The notes under the pieces were generated by a model. That model worked only from the letters and a program-made list of their open reading frames with translations. It searched no databases and had not been told where the DNA came from. A stretch of DNA of 64,000 nucleotides from Aquimarina muelleri DSM 19832 (GTDB taxonomy: Bacteria > Bacteroidota > Bacteroidia > Flavobacteriales > Flavobacteriaceae). Position numbers and translations under genes: made by a program. Of this stretch, positions 1 to 9,780 are shown one piece after another; within the stretch, counting starts at the first letter, position 1, and every line of letters starts with the position of its first letter. The stretch is taken from NCBI RefSeq assembly GCF_000430665.1, contig NZ_AUML01000028.1, positions 1-64,000 of the forward strand. Direction: 5' to 3'.

Positions 1-273
1 TGGAGAGACAATTGGGAGGAGCTTACAGCTTTCTTTGAATTTCCACTAGAGATCAGAAAAATTATTTACACAACAAACCTTATTGAAAACCTGAATGGAA
101 AAATCAGAAAGTATACCAAAAACAAATTATCATTCCCTACGGATCAAGCTGTGATGAAATCTGTATATTTGGCTACCAGAGAAGCAACCAAAAAATGGTC
201 TATGCCAATCGCAAATTGGGGAATAATCCTTAATCAGTTCTTAATTATATATGAAAAAAGGGTAAGACTTTAA
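1..273 (+). CDS. IS256-family transposase, C-terminal fragment (5' end outside window)
   Basis: Frame 1 is open from the window edge to the TAA at 271-273 and encodes the last 90 residues of a mutator-type (IS256 family) DDE transposase. The family's C-terminal signature is clear: WR-NWE near the start, [11 protein letters not shown] (the glutamate is the expected third catalytic acid), KIRK, a FP-D segment, and [10 protein letters not shown] followed by LNQF close to the end. These enzymes move the element by cut-and-paste or copy-out with a circular intermediate. Only the downstream end of the element is visible, so whether the whole copy is intact cannot be judged. Confident on family, uncertain on functionality. 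Confidence 0.93.
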   Translation, partial: WRDNWEELTAFFEFPLEIRKIIYTTNLIENLNGKIRKYTKNKLSFPTDQAVMKSVYLATREATKKWSMPIANWGIILNQFLIIYEKRVRL

Positions 274-298
274 AAAAGTCAAACCCTCGATATTTTAG

Positions 299-324
299 TT
301 ACACACTTAATGAAACAGTGTCAT
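299..324 (+). mobile_element. Probable right terminal inverted repeat of the IS256-type element
   Basis: About 25 bp after the transposase stop lies a segment reading GTTACACACTTAATG...CAGTGTC. IS256-family ends commonly finish near a short GTGTC-type tip at this distance from the transposase stop. The exact boundary (about 322) and the 8-9 bp target duplication cannot be confirmed because the left end is outside the window. The position is inferred from spacing and composition. Confidence 0.45.
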
Positions 325-341
325 TCTAACGCATAAACTGG

Positions 342-375
342 GATTATATGCGAGGTTTTTATTCGTAAATCGTAT
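342..375. repeat. 34-bp dispersed repeat, copy 1
   Basis: A 34-bp string starting GATTATATGCGAGG and ending TTCGTAAATCGTAT recurs at 57480-57513 with one mismatch and in the same orientation. Both copies sit just downstream of the 3' end of a minus-strand gene for an exported protein. This copy also lies about 20 bp from the inferred IS256 end. Role unknown; it may be part of a larger degenerate intergenic element. Confidence 0.7.
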
Positions 376-441
376 AATAAATATAAAAAGGTGAAGCATA
401 CGCCCCACCCCTTTATAAATAGCCCAAAAATTATATTATAC

Positions 442-2541
442 TTATTTTATAGATACTTTTTTGGTAATCGTTCTTTTTGCGTCTGTTACTTGAACAAAAT
501 ACATACCAGGAGAGAATCTACTAATATCAATAGTGTGTCGATCTTTTCCTCCAGGAGGAGTATCTAAAACTACAACTTTTAATATTCTTCCATTAATATC
601 TTTAATAGATAGTTTAGATGAAGTATTCAATACATTACTAACTTCAATAGTAAGAACATCATGAGCAGGATTTGGATATGTTTTAATTTCAAAATCTGTA
701 GAAACTAAAGTATCTTGTAATGACGCCTGAGTAGCAGAACCACAAGGCCCAAGATTTGTCCATCCATTAGAAGTTCTTTCAAATAAATTACCTTGATATG
801 TAACTCTATCCCCTACAGAATATGCTGTACCACTTGAGTATGCAGGCACTCCTGCACATGGATCTGAAGGATTAGAAGGGCAAGGTCCAAGGTTTTTCCA
901 GCTAGACCCCGTCCACTCGTATAAATTACCTTGATATGTAACTCTATCTCCCGTTGAGTAGGTTACCGATCCAGACCAAGGACTTACACCAACACAAGTA
1001 ATTCCTCCACCATCATTACAATTACCTGTAGATACATAACTATCTTGACTACATTGAACAGTAAAACTATCTATAGTAGTATTATTAGATGAGTTTTTAG
1101 CTTCCCAATTTGCACCTCTTGTAGTTGAAACTTGTCTTGTTTGTCCAGAAACAATCGAAAACCTAGAGGTATTATTCGTAAAATACTCTAAAGTACAATT
1201 AGTATTATTATTAAATGTTACTGTTGCAGAATCTCCTGTATTACAACCTGTAGTACCACATGCCTGAAGACAACTTGCAGAACTTATCGTGTTACGAATT
1301 ACGTTTCCTGGTTGAGTACCAAATCCTTTTGTAAAATTGATTCCTGCACTAGTAAGATGACAATAACTCATAATAGTTCCTCCATCCGATGGGATTGCTG
1401 GTCTAGAACAATTACCTTCTACATTGTAGCAGCCATCAATAGCTGTATTATTTCCATTCCATACACAAGCTTGTGTATGATTAGAACCTAAATTATGCCC
1501 CATCTCGTGCGCTATTACCATTACAGAAAACGAATACGTAGGTACATTACTGAAAGTTTTGTTAATACCAGAAACCCCATAACGTATATTAGATCTACAA
1601 ACACCTGTTAAATATGCTACTCCACCAGAGAAATCATATGTTGCAAAATGTCCTAAATCGGCTCCATTTAAACCATTTCTTTCTCTATAACTAGCATAAT
1701 CAGACAATCCACTAAATGGCTGTTGAGAAGTCCATGCATTTATTTGAGATATTTTTACAGTCATATTATCATTTGCATACAATATAGCTACTTGATTAAA
1801 TATAGATTGCAAGTAATTTGATGCTGCCTGACTTCCACCTTTATCTCTAACTACATCATTCCCTATATCAAAGTATACTTTTACACATTTTGCTGCAGCT
1901 TTGCTAGTAGAAGGGTTTTCTGTAAGCTGTTCTTCTGTATAGCCTTCATAATTTGCTTCTGTACTACAAGTAAAATCTTGTAAATGAAGTAAATCATTAT
2001 CCTCATACATAATATGCTCTGCACTATTTTTAAGTTTACCCATAACTAAGTTTCCATTATCACCCTCTAAGCTAATAACCCCAGAAACCTCGCCATCTAG
2101 CAAACTTACTGCTGCAATAGAGTTTGATTTACCACGTACTACCCCTCTATAATGAGATATGCCATTCTTATTTTGAACAACATTACCAGATGGCATTTCT
2201 ACCATCTTAAAATCCTCTGTAGCAATATCCACTTTTACTAATTCTAAAACCATAGAAGTTTTTTGCCCTGGGATTTCCAAATTCATAGTTTCGGGAGCAC
2301 TAGACTTCATAGATCTTAACTTATTTACATCTAAAGAAAATAAAGTATAATCTTTAACCTCTTTGGGTAATTGAATATTAGATTTTTGTTTAGCAGTTAT
2401 TAAACTAAACAAATTAACGTCTTGAAAATCTGAACCTTGGCTTTTTTGATGCTGTACCAAGTCATTAGGTTTATGCTGTTGTGCTTGCATAAAATTTATT
2501 ACCATAAAAAAGGTAATTACAATTTTGAACATGTTTTTCAT
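442..2541 (-). CDS. Secreted reprolysin-like zinc metalloprotease with two carbohydrate-binding-like modules and T9SS sorting domain
   Basis: The 699-residue protein starts with a signal peptide (residues 1-20, ending MQAQ), followed by a propeptide-like region. A metzincin catalytic domain follows, with HEMGHNLGSNH at 345-355 (zinc ligands H345, H349, H355; catalytic E346) and the Met-turn IMSYC with M391. Two 39-residue modules at 516-554 and 562-600 (pattern C..V...W/Y..G..Y..GD.V.Y.G...), about half identical, resemble chitin-binding-type CBM5/12 domains. From residue 621 (YPNPAHD) to the end is a type A Por/T9SS sorting domain, predicting export through the outer membrane and surface attachment or release. 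Substrate is unknown; a polysaccharide-associated protein is plausible. It stands alone, without an operon partner. Confidence 0.92.
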   Translation of the reverse strand: MKNMFKIVITFFMVINFMQAQQHKPNDLVQHQKSQGSDFQDVNLFSLITAKQKSNIQLPKEVKDYTLFSLDVNKLRSMKSSAPETMNLEIPGQKTSMVLELVKVDIATEDFKMVEMPSGNVVQNKNGISHYRGVVRGKSNSIAAVSLLDGEVSGVISLEGDNGNLVMGKLKNSAEHIMYEDNDLLHLQDFTCSTEANYEGYTEEQLTENPSTSKAAAKCVKVYFDIGNDVVRDKGGSQAASNYLQSIFNQVAILYANDNMTVKISQINAWTSQQPFSGLSDYASYRERNGLNGADLGHFATYDFSGGVAYLTGVCRSNIRYGVSGINKTFSNVPTYSFSVMVIAHEMGHNLGSNHTQACVWNGNNTAIDGCYNVEGNCSRPAIPSDGGTIMSYCHLTSAGINFTKGFGTQPGNVIRNTISSASCLQACGTTGCNTGDSATVTFNNNTNCTLEYFTNNTSRFSIVSGQTRQVSTTRGANWEAKNSSNNTTIDSFTVQCSQDSYVSTGNCNDGGGITCVGVSPWSGSVTYSTGDRVTYQGNLYEWTGSSWKNLGPCPSNPSDPCAGVPAYSSGTAYSVGDRVTYQGNLFERTSNGWTNLGPCGSATQASLQDTLVSTDFEIKTYPNPAHDVLTIEVSNVLNTSSKLSIKDINGRILKVVVLDTPPGGKDRHTIDISRFSPGMYFVQVTDAKRTITKKVSIK

Positions 2542-3129
2542 CGTGAATAGTTTTAATTTTGAAGAATTTTTATATTGACTATATTGGGCTATTTAAACTA
2601 TCAATAACAAAAACTTCAAAGAGTTTGTGAATCATTAAGTTACTAATTTTATGAATTCATTAAAAAGACATATACAAAAGGTTTAAAAAATACTATATTG
2701 CTTTGTTTTTAGTTAAAAAACTAAAATATTCTAATTCAAATAACTGATTTTAACAAAAAAAAGACTTAATTGTATATCATGAGAATTTATTAGATTTATT
2801 AAATTTTATTTTTTTGATTAAAAAATAAAAAAATAGAATACATTAAGATCCACAAAAAATACATTTTGATAATAACTTTATACAATGCCTTACAAACCCA
2901 AAACAAATTCTTACATTATTTTTTCGTGAAAGAATTTTAGTACTATAATACTATGTATTAGCCTTATACAAATTACTATTAAACAGTTGTTTATGTAAAA
3001 AAAAAGATCCAAACTAATTAATCTCTTTAAAATCATTTTTAGATAAAAACTGATTTAACAAAACTGAAACTCTACCTATTTCACAAAACGCATTCAAATA
3101 ACTACATTTGCAATCTTGGTTAAAAATTT
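2542..3129. other. Long AT-rich intergenic region between divergent genes
   Basis: This 588-bp stretch separates the divergent metalloprotease and uvrA genes. It holds many A and T runs and no open frame of interest. The uvrA promoter lies at its right end; the metalloprotease promoter must lie at the left end, but I cannot pick it out. No RNA structure was recognised. Confidence 0.6.
3103..3110 (+). promoter_or_regulatory. Probable -7 element (TAnnTTTG) of the uvrA promoter
   Basis: TACATTTG matches the Bacteroidota -7 consensus TAnnTTTG and lies 19 bp before the uvrA start codon, implying a very short leader. No good -33 TTG was found at the usual distance, so this is a partial match. No LexA-type palindrome was recognised nearby. 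Confidence 0.5.
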
Positions 3130-5970
3130 ATGATCACATCAGAAGAAAATATTGAAGTTATAGGAGCACGTGTTCATAACTTAAAAAACATAGATGTTAC
3201 TATTCCTCGTGAAAAACTTGTAGTTATAACTGGTCTATCAGGATCAGGAAAATCATCTTTAGCATTTGATACTATATATGCCGAAGGACAACGGCGATAT
3301 ATAGAAACTTTCTCTGCCTATGCAAGACAATTTTTGGGTGGACTAGAACGACCCGATGTTGATAAAATTGATGGTTTATCTCCTGTTATTGCTATAGAGC
3401 AAAAGACGACAAGTAAAAGCCCGCGTAGTACAGTAGGTACAATTACAGAAATATATGACTTTCTTAGATTACTATTTTCAAGAGCAAGTGATGCCTATAG
3501 CTATAATACCGGAGAAAAAATGGTTAGCTATAGTGATGAGCAAATCAAAAGCCTTATCCTTAAAGACTTTTCTGGAAAGAAAATAAATATCCTCGCTCCT
3601 ATTATACGATCAAGAAAAGGGCATTATCGAGAGTTATTTGAACAAATTGCTAAACAAGGGTTTGTAAAAGTACGTACTGATGGAGAAATTAAAGATATCT
3701 CCAAAGGAATGAAATTAGACCGATACAAGACACATGATATAGAGATTGTAATTGATCGTTTAATGGTTACTAAAGATCAAGACAACTCGAAACGTCTTAT
3801 GGAAACTATTAATACCGCTATGTATCATGGCGATGATGTATTAATGGTTATTGAACAAGAATCTAAAGAAGTACGATTTTTTAGTCGCAACTTAATGTGC
3901 CCGTCTAGTGGAATCTCCTATCCAAATCCAGAGCCAAATAATTTTTCTTTTAATTCTCCCAAAGGAGCATGTCCTAAATGTAATGGCATAGGTAACCTCT
4001 ATGAAGTAAATTTAAAAAAGATAATTCCAGACGATTCTAAGTCTATAAAAAATGGAGGATTAGCACCCCAAGGACCACAAAAGAACAATTGGATTTTTAA
4101 ACAATTAGAATTAATTGCGCAACGCTTTGAATTTACTCTAAATGACCCTATAAAAAGTATTCCAAAAGAAGCTATGCAGGTTATACTATATGGAGGAAAA
4201 GAAAAATTTAATATAACTAGCAAAACTTTAGGAGTTACCAGAGAATATAAAATCGACTTTGAAGGAATAGCAACTTTTATAGAAAACACTTATCATAATA
4301 ACGACTCTACCTCTTTAAAAAGATGGGCTAAAGATTTTATGGATAATATCCAATGCGCAACATGTAATGGATCTAGATTGCGTAAAGAATCTCTCTATTT
4401 TAAAGTGAATAAAAGAAATATTGCAGAATTAGCTGCAATGGACATTATAGAACTTACAGATTGGTTTAAAACTCTTCCTTCCCAATTAAGTGAAAAGCAA
4501 AATAAAATCTCTGGCGAAATTATAAAAGAAATCAACGCAAGACTTCAGTTTTTGATAGATGTTGGTCTTACATACCTTTCTTTAAACAGAAGCAGTAAAT
4601 CCCTTTCTGGTGGAGAAGCACAACGTATACGTCTAGCTACACAAATCGGCTCACAACTTGTTGGTGTTTTATACATACTAGATGAGCCTAGTATTGGTTT
4701 GCATCAAAGAGATAATGAAAAACTAATAAATTCTCTTATTCAATTAAGAGATATTGGCAATTCGGTAATAGTCGTAGAGCATGACAAAGATATGATAGAA
4801 AGAGCAGATCATGTTATTGACATAGGACCATTTGCAGGAAAACATGGAGGAGAAATAATTAGTCAGGGTACTCCACAAGAATTGCAAAATTTTAATACAC
4901 TTACCGCAGATTATTTAAGCGGAAAAAAACAAATTAAAGTACCATCTAAACGAAGAGAAGGAAATGGTAAAACAATTTCGCTAAAAGGAGCTACAGGAAA
5001 TAACCTAAAAAATGTATCTATTGATATTCCTTTAGGAAAAATGATTGCTGTGACTGGAGTTTCTGGTAGCGGAAAATCTACTCTAATTAACGAAACATTA
5101 TACCCTATTCTTAATGCCTACTATTTTAATGGTGTAAAAAAACCAATGCCTTACAAAAGTATTAAAGGGCTTGAACATTCAGATAAAGTAATAGACATAA
5201 ATCAGTCTCCTATTGGTCGTACGCCCAGATCCAACCCTGCTACGTATACAGGTGTTTTTTCTGAAATACGAAATCTGTTTGCAAAAACTCCCGAAGCTAT
5301 GATACGTGGTTATAAACCCGGGCGTTTTAGCTTTAATGTTACAGGTGGTAGATGCGAAACTTGTAAAGGTGGTGGTTTAAGAGTTATAGAAATGAATTTT
5401 TTGCCAGATGTCTATGTCGAGTGCGAAACCTGTCAAGGAAAACGTTTTAATAGAGAAACTTTAGAAATTAGATATAAAGGAAAATCAATTTCAGATGTAC
5501 TAGAAATGACAATTAATGAATCTTGTTTGTTTTTTGAACAAATTCCAAAAATTTCAAGAAAATTAAAAACAATTCAAAATGTTGGTCTGGGGTATATAAC
5601 GCTAGGACAACAATCCACGACACTATCTGGTGGAGAAGCACAACGAATTAAATTAGCTACAGAATTATCCAAAAGAGATACTGGTAATACTTTTTATATT
5701 TTAGATGAACCAACAACTGGACTTCATTTTGAAGACGTTCGCGTACTTATGGATGTTTTAAATAAATTAGTAGACAAAGGTAATACTGTTCTTATTATAG
5801 AACACAATATGGATGTAATAAAAATGGCAGATTATATCATAGACATAGGTCATGAAGGAGGTAGAAATGGAGGAAAAGTAATTGCTAAAGGAACTCCAGA
5901 AGAAATTATTAAAGTTAAAAAAAGCTATACTGCAAAGTTTCTAAAAAAAGAACTAGAAACTATCATTTAA
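3130..5970 (+). CDS. uvrA: UvrABC excinuclease subunit A (UvrA)
   Basis: UvrA is the damage-recognition ATPase of bacterial nucleotide excision repair; as a dimer it loads UvrB onto DNA. At 946 residues the protein is full length. It shows two ABC ATPase modules: Walker A with K41 (GLSGSGKSS) and K649 (GVSGSGKST), each with an LSGGEAQRI signature and a downstream ILDEP Walker B. The C-terminal zinc module is intact (C742-x2-C745-x19-C765-x2-C768). The first zinc module reads C257-P-S-S260-x20-C281-x2-C284, so a serine stands where one cysteine is expected. I believe other Bacteroidota share this variant, so it need not mean loss of function. The LOG-family gene follows after 12 bp, probably in the same transcript. 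Confidence 0.97.
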   Translation: MITSEENIEVIGARVHNLKNIDVTIPREKLVVITGLSGSGKSSLAFDTIYAEGQRRYIETFSAYARQFLGGLERPDVDKIDGLSPVIAIEQKTTSKSPRSTVGTITEIYDFLRLLFSRASDAYSYNTGEKMVSYSDEQIKSLILKDFSGKKINILAPIIRSRKGHYRELFEQIAKQGFVKVRTDGEIKDISKGMKLDRYKTHDIEIVIDRLMVTKDQDNSKRLMETINTAMYHGDDVLMVIEQESKEVRFFSRNLMCPSSGISYPNPEPNNFSFNSPKGACPKCNGIGNLYEVNLKKIIPDDSKSIKNGGLAPQGPQKNNWIFKQLELIAQRFEFTLNDPIKSIPKEAMQVILYGGKEKFNITSKTLGVTREYKIDFEGIATFIENTYHNNDSTSLKRWAKDFMDNIQCATCNGSRLRKESLYFKVNKRNIAELAAMDIIELTDWFKTLPSQLSEKQNKISGEIIKEINARLQFLIDVGLTYLSLNRSSKSLSGGEAQRIRLATQIGSQLVGVLYILDEPSIGLHQRDNEKLINSLIQLRDIGNSVIVVEHDKDMIERADHVIDIGPFAGKHGGEIISQGTPQELQNFNTLTADYLSGKKQIKVPSKRREGNGKTISLKGATGNNLKNVSIDIPLGKMIAVTGVSGSGKSTLINETLYPILNAYYFNGVKKPMPYKSIKGLEHSDKVIDINQSPIGRTPRSNPATYTGVFSEIRNLFAKTPEAMIRGYKPGRFSFNVTGGRCETCKGGGLRVIEMNFLPDVYVECETCQGKRFNRETLEIRYKGKSISDVLEMTINESCLFFEQIPKISRKLKTIQNVGLGYITLGQQSTTLSGGEAQRIKLATELSKRDTGNTFYILDEPTTGLHFEDVRVLMDVLNKLVDKGNTVLIIEHNMDVIKMADYIIDIGHEGGRNGGKVIAKGTPEEIIKVKKSYTAKFLKKELETII

Positions 5971-5982
5971 AATATAAAAATT

Positions 5983-6672
5983 ATGCAAAAAGAACAACAC
6001 CATAAGGGATGGAATCAAATCAAAACTAATGACTCTTGGGCAATTTTCAAGATTATGGGGGAATTTGTTAGCGGATTTGAAAAAATGAGTAAAATCGGAC
6101 CTTGTGTCTCTATTTTTGGGTCTGCTCGTACAAAAATAGATGATAAGTATTATCAATTAGCTGTAGATATCGCAAAGCAAATTGTAGATCATGGATATGG
6201 CGTTATTACTGGTGGAGGTCCTGGTATTATGGAGGCCGGAAATAAAGGAGCGCATCTAGGAGGAGGAACCTCTGTAGGCTTAAATATAGACTTACCTTTT
6301 GAGCAGCATGACAATCCATATATTGACAGTGATAAAAGTCTGGACTTTGATTATTTTTTTGTTCGTAAAGTGATGTTTGTAAAATATTCTCAAGGATTTG
6401 TAGTTATGCCAGGAGGATTTGGAACTTTAGATGAATTATTTGAAGCAATAACATTGATTCAAACTAAAAAAATAGATAAATTTCCTATTATATTAGTTAG
6501 TACTGAATTTTGGGGAGGACTTATAGATTGGGTTAAAAGTACATTACTTCAGAAATTTGAAAGCATAAGCCCTGGAGATTTAGACCTTATACATATTGTA
6601 GATACCCCTGATCAAGTATTACAAATTTTAGACAAGTTCTATGCAGAATATAATTTAAGCCCTAATTTCTAA
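5983..6672 (+). CDS. LOG-family protein (TIGR00730-type nucleotide phosphoribohydrolase)
   Basis: The 229-residue cytosolic protein has the Rossmann-like LOG/lysine-decarboxylase-like fold. It carries the glycine-rich GGGPGIMEAGNKGA segment and the diagnostic PGGFGTLDE motif (residues 143-151). Characterised members hydrolyse nucleoside 5'-monophosphates such as cytokinin-riboside monophosphates to free base and ribose 5-phosphate; the physiological substrate in Bacteroidota is not established. It begins 12 bp after uvrA and is probably co-transcribed, although no functional link to repair is evident. The old 'lysine decarboxylase' label would be wrong. Confidence 0.88.
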   Translation: MQKEQHHKGWNQIKTNDSWAIFKIMGEFVSGFEKMSKIGPCVSIFGSARTKIDDKYYQLAVDIAKQIVDHGYGVITGGGPGIMEAGNKGAHLGGGTSVGLNIDLPFEQHDNPYIDSDKSLDFDYFFVRKVMFVKYSQGFVVMPGGFGTLDELFEAITLIQTKKIDKFPIILVSTEFWGGLIDWVKSTLLQKFESISPGDLDLIHIVDTPDQVLQILDKFYAEYNLSPNF

Positions 6673-6751
6673 AGTATTTTAGTATTAATTTTAAAAAATA
6701 TAGTTTTACCTAAGAAACTTACTTAAATATATCTTTAATTAATCGTGAAAT

Positions 6752-9580
6752 TTGAAAATAATAAAACTATATAATTTTGTAATTGTCTTTTTTATACTTT
6801 CTGTTGCTTATGCGCAACATGATGTCATAATTAATGCAGATTTAGATTCTGAAAAAAAAGTAATAACAATAAATCAGAAAGTAATCTATACAAATTCTTC
6901 AAAAGACACACTTACAAAAGTATTTTTTCATGATTGGGCTAATAGTTTTTCTAATAAAACCACTCCCTTAGCAAAAAGGTTTAATGAAGATTTTTTAAAA
7001 CGCTTTTACTTTGCTAAAAATGAAGAACGAGGAGCCACGATAATTCAAAATATTACCGATAAAAAACTAGAACCTTTACGATGGGGTCGGCAGGAAGATA
7101 TACCAGATATAATGTGGATACAACCTTCTACCCCTATTTTCCCAGGAGAAGAAAAAACTTTTCTTATAAAATATAAAATAAAAATCCCTAGCAATAAATT
7201 TACCAGATATGGGTACCATGATAACGGAAATTTTAGCCTAAAATATTGGTATATAGTCCCAGCTGTTTATGATAAAAAATGGAATATATACAGTCATAAA
7301 AATTTAGATGACCTATATACTCCTATAATTAACTATCAAGTTAATTTTACTCTACCAAGTACTTATAGCGTTTCAAGTGATTTAAATGAAGAAAAAAATA
7401 TCATTTCTAATGACGAAACTATAAAAACAGTACACTTAAATGGAGACAAAAGAAATGAAGTAAACCTATATCTCGAAAAGGAAACCTCTTTTTATAACTT
7501 TTCTGCCGATGGAGTTCAGTTTATAAGCAACATAGATGATAATGATCTTAATCCTAAAATGAAATCTATTGCTGTAGAAAGAATTATTAGTTTTTTACAA
7601 AAAAAACTCGGACCATATCCTTTTGATAAAATTTTAGTGTCAGAAAATGACTATAAAAATAACCCTGTATATGGACTAAATCAATTACCTGATATTTTAA
7701 GACCTTTTCCTGATGGTTTCCAATACGAAATTAAACAACTAAAAACCATAACCGAAAATTATCTTGAAAAAACTTTAATAATAAACCCAAGATATGATAC
7801 CTGGATAAAAGATGCTATACACATTTATCTTATGATGGCCTATACAGAACAATATTATCCTAAGATGAAAATGATAGGTAAGCTTAGTAAAGTTATTGGT
7901 ATACGATGGTTTCATGCTGCAGATTTAGAATTTAATGACCAATACTTTTTAGGATATAAAAATATGGCCCGCCTTTTCTTAGATCAGCCATTAACAGAGC
8001 AACAAGACAAATTAGTGAAATTTAATAAAAATATATCTAATGCATATAAAGCAGGTATTGGATTTAAGTATTTAGAAGATTATTTGGGGGATGATAATCT
8101 TGTAGATAAAAGTATTAAAGATTTTTATTCTCAAAATGTATTACAATATACAAGCTCCAAAGATTACAAAAAAGTACTTAGCTCCATAACTACCAAAAAT
8201 ATAGATTGGTTTTTTGATGATTTTATTACAACTAATAAAAAGTTAGATTTTAAAATAAAATCTGTAAAAAAGACCAAAGACTCTTTAGAAGTAACCATAA
8301 AAAATAAAGAAAATAATTCGATGCCAGTTTCTCTTTATGGTTTTAGAAAAAAAGATTTAGTATCTAAAACTTGGACAATAGGAGTTAATGGAACATCTAA
8401 AGTTAAAATTGCAAACGAAAATATTAGTAAGCTAGTAATAGATTACGATCAAAATATTCCTGAAATAAACAGACGCAATAATTACAGAAATTTAAAATGG
8501 ATATTCAATAAACCTATTCAGTTTAGAATTTTACAAGATCTTGAAGACCCTAGATATAGTCAAATATTTTTTATTCCAGAATTTGAATTTAATGTATACG
8601 ATGGTTTTACATTAGCATCAAAATTTTATAATAGAACTTTTATTAAAAAAGATATAGAATACAATATATCTCCAGCTTATGGTCTTAAATCAAAAAAACT
8701 ACTAGGATCTGCATCTATATTTTATAGACAACAGCTATCTGATTACGGCTTATATCAAATGAGGTATGGCGTAAACGGAAGCATGTTTAGCTATGCTCCT
8801 GATTTATTATTTAGACGTTTTTCTACATCTATAAGTTTTCATTTTAGGCCAAAAGATTTAAGATCTAACGAAAAGCAAAAATTAACTATTAGAAATATAA
8901 ATGTTTTTAGAGAAAAAGACAAAGAAGACCCTGTAGTAACACCAGACTATAACGTATTTGATGCAAGATACAAATACTCCGATTTCAACCTTATCGATTT
9001 TCTAGGGTATACTATTGATTATCAAGTATCAAAAAATTTCGGAAAACTATCTACATCTATAAACTATAGAAAATTATTTCTTAACAATCGCCAATTAAAC
9101 CTTCGTTTTTTTGCAGGATCTTTTATTTTTAATGATACTAAAAAAGATGGTGATTTCTTTAGTTTTGCATTAGATAGACCTACAGATTATTTGTTCGATT
9201 ATAGTTACTTAGGGCGTAGTGAGGATACTGGACTGGTAAGTCAACAGATTATTTTGGCAGAAGGAGGTTTTAAATCTCAACTTAAACACTCTTTCGCTAA
9301 CCAATGGATAACCACTTTTAATGCTAATACCAATATTTGGAATTGGATATATGCATATGGAGATATCGGTTTAGTTAAAAATAAAGGAGTTACTCCTAAA
9401 TTTGTATACGATGCAGGGGTTCGGTTAAGCTTGGTTGCTGATTACTTTGAACTTTTCTTCCCTGTAGTCTCTAATAAAGGTTGGGAAATCTCACAACCAA
9501 ATTATAGCCAGCAAATACGGTTTATTATAACTCTTAGCCCAGAAACACTAATTGGACTCTTTACTAGAGAGTGGTATTAA
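6752..9580 (+). CDS. M1-aminopeptidase-like protein lacking the zinc site, with C-terminal outer-membrane beta-barrel
   Basis: The likely start is TTG at 6752, because it yields a good signal peptide (residues 1-21, ending SVAYA) and no ATG fits. Residues about 25-480 resemble the M1 peptidase fold: an N-terminal beta domain, GPYPFDKI, and YGLNQLPD where M1 enzymes have a GxMEN-type motif. The region expected to carry HExxH-x18-E reads like ITENYLEK and has no such motif, so peptidase activity looks lost. From about residue 570 to the terminal REWY the protein shows alternating amphipathic strands rich in aromatic residues, consistent with an outer-membrane barrel. Overall it looks like a surface or periplasmic scaffold anchored by its own barrel. 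The function is unknown. Confidence 0.7.
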   Translation: MKIIKLYNFVIVFFILSVAYAQHDVIINADLDSEKKVITINQKVIYTNSSKDTLTKVFFHDWANSFSNKTTPLAKRFNEDFLKRFYFAKNEERGATIIQNITDKKLEPLRWGRQEDIPDIMWIQPSTPIFPGEEKTFLIKYKIKIPSNKFTRYGYHDNGNFSLKYWYIVPAVYDKKWNIYSHKNLDDLYTPIINYQVNFTLPSTYSVSSDLNEEKNIISNDETIKTVHLNGDKRNEVNLYLEKETSFYNFSADGVQFISNIDDNDLNPKMKSIAVERIISFLQKKLGPYPFDKILVSENDYKNNPVYGLNQLPDILRPFPDGFQYEIKQLKTITENYLEKTLIINPRYDTWIKDAIHIYLMMAYTEQYYPKMKMIGKLSKVIGIRWFHAADLEFNDQYFLGYKNMARLFLDQPLTEQQDKLVKFNKNISNAYKAGIGFKYLEDYLGDDNLVDKSIKDFYSQNVLQYTSSKDYKKVLSSITTKNIDWFFDDFITTNKKLDFKIKSVKKTKDSLEVTIKNKENNSMPVSLYGFRKKDLVSKTWTIGVNGTSKVKIANENISKLVIDYDQNIPEINRRNNYRNLKWIFNKPIQFRILQDLEDPRYSQIFFIPEFEFNVYDGFTLASKFYNRTFIKKDIEYNISPAYGLKSKKLLGSASIFYRQQLSDYGLYQMRYGVNGSMFSYAPDLLFRRFSTSISFHFRPKDLRSNEKQKLTIRNINVFREKDKEDPVVTPDYNVFDARYKYSDFNLIDFLGYTIDYQVSKNFGKLSTSINYRKLFLNNRQLNLRFFAGSFIFNDTKKDGDFFSFALDRPTDYLFDYSYLGRSEDTGLVSQQIILAEGGFKSQLKHSFANQWITTFNANTNIWNWIYAYGDIGLVKNKGVTPKFVYDAGVRLSLVADYFELFFPVVSNKGWEISQPNYSQQIRFIITLSPETLIGLFTREWY

Positions 9581-9725
9581 ATATTTTTTAAAATTTTAAA
9601 TAGAAAATATGTGAATTTTTTAAACATTCACTAACCAAATCTTAAAATATCACCCAAAAACAATAATCTTCTAACAAAATCTACTTTTAATTGCATTATC
9701 TTCAAAAAAAATAAGGCTTTACGCC

Positions 9726-9756
9726 TTGCAAATGGTTAGTATTTTAGCTAAATTTG
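9726..9756 (+). promoter_or_regulatory. Bacteroidota promoter of the E1 gene (TTG-N20-TAAATTTG)
   Basis: TTG at 9726-9728 and TAAATTTG at 9749-9756 are separated by 20 bp, matching the flavobacterial consensus TTG-N17-23-TAnnTTTG. Transcription would start near 9762. This places the possible upstream TTG start codon at 9754 inside the promoter and supports translation from ATG 9781. Confidence 0.7.
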
Positions 9757-9780
9757 CAATCCATTATAAACATCGTTCAC

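Noticed and set aside
9754-9780. TTG start extending the E1 protein by nine residues
   Set aside because: The TTG lies within the TAAATTTG -7 element of a well-spaced promoter (TTG-N20-TAAATTTG), so it would not be in the mRNA leader. ATG 9781 is the better start.
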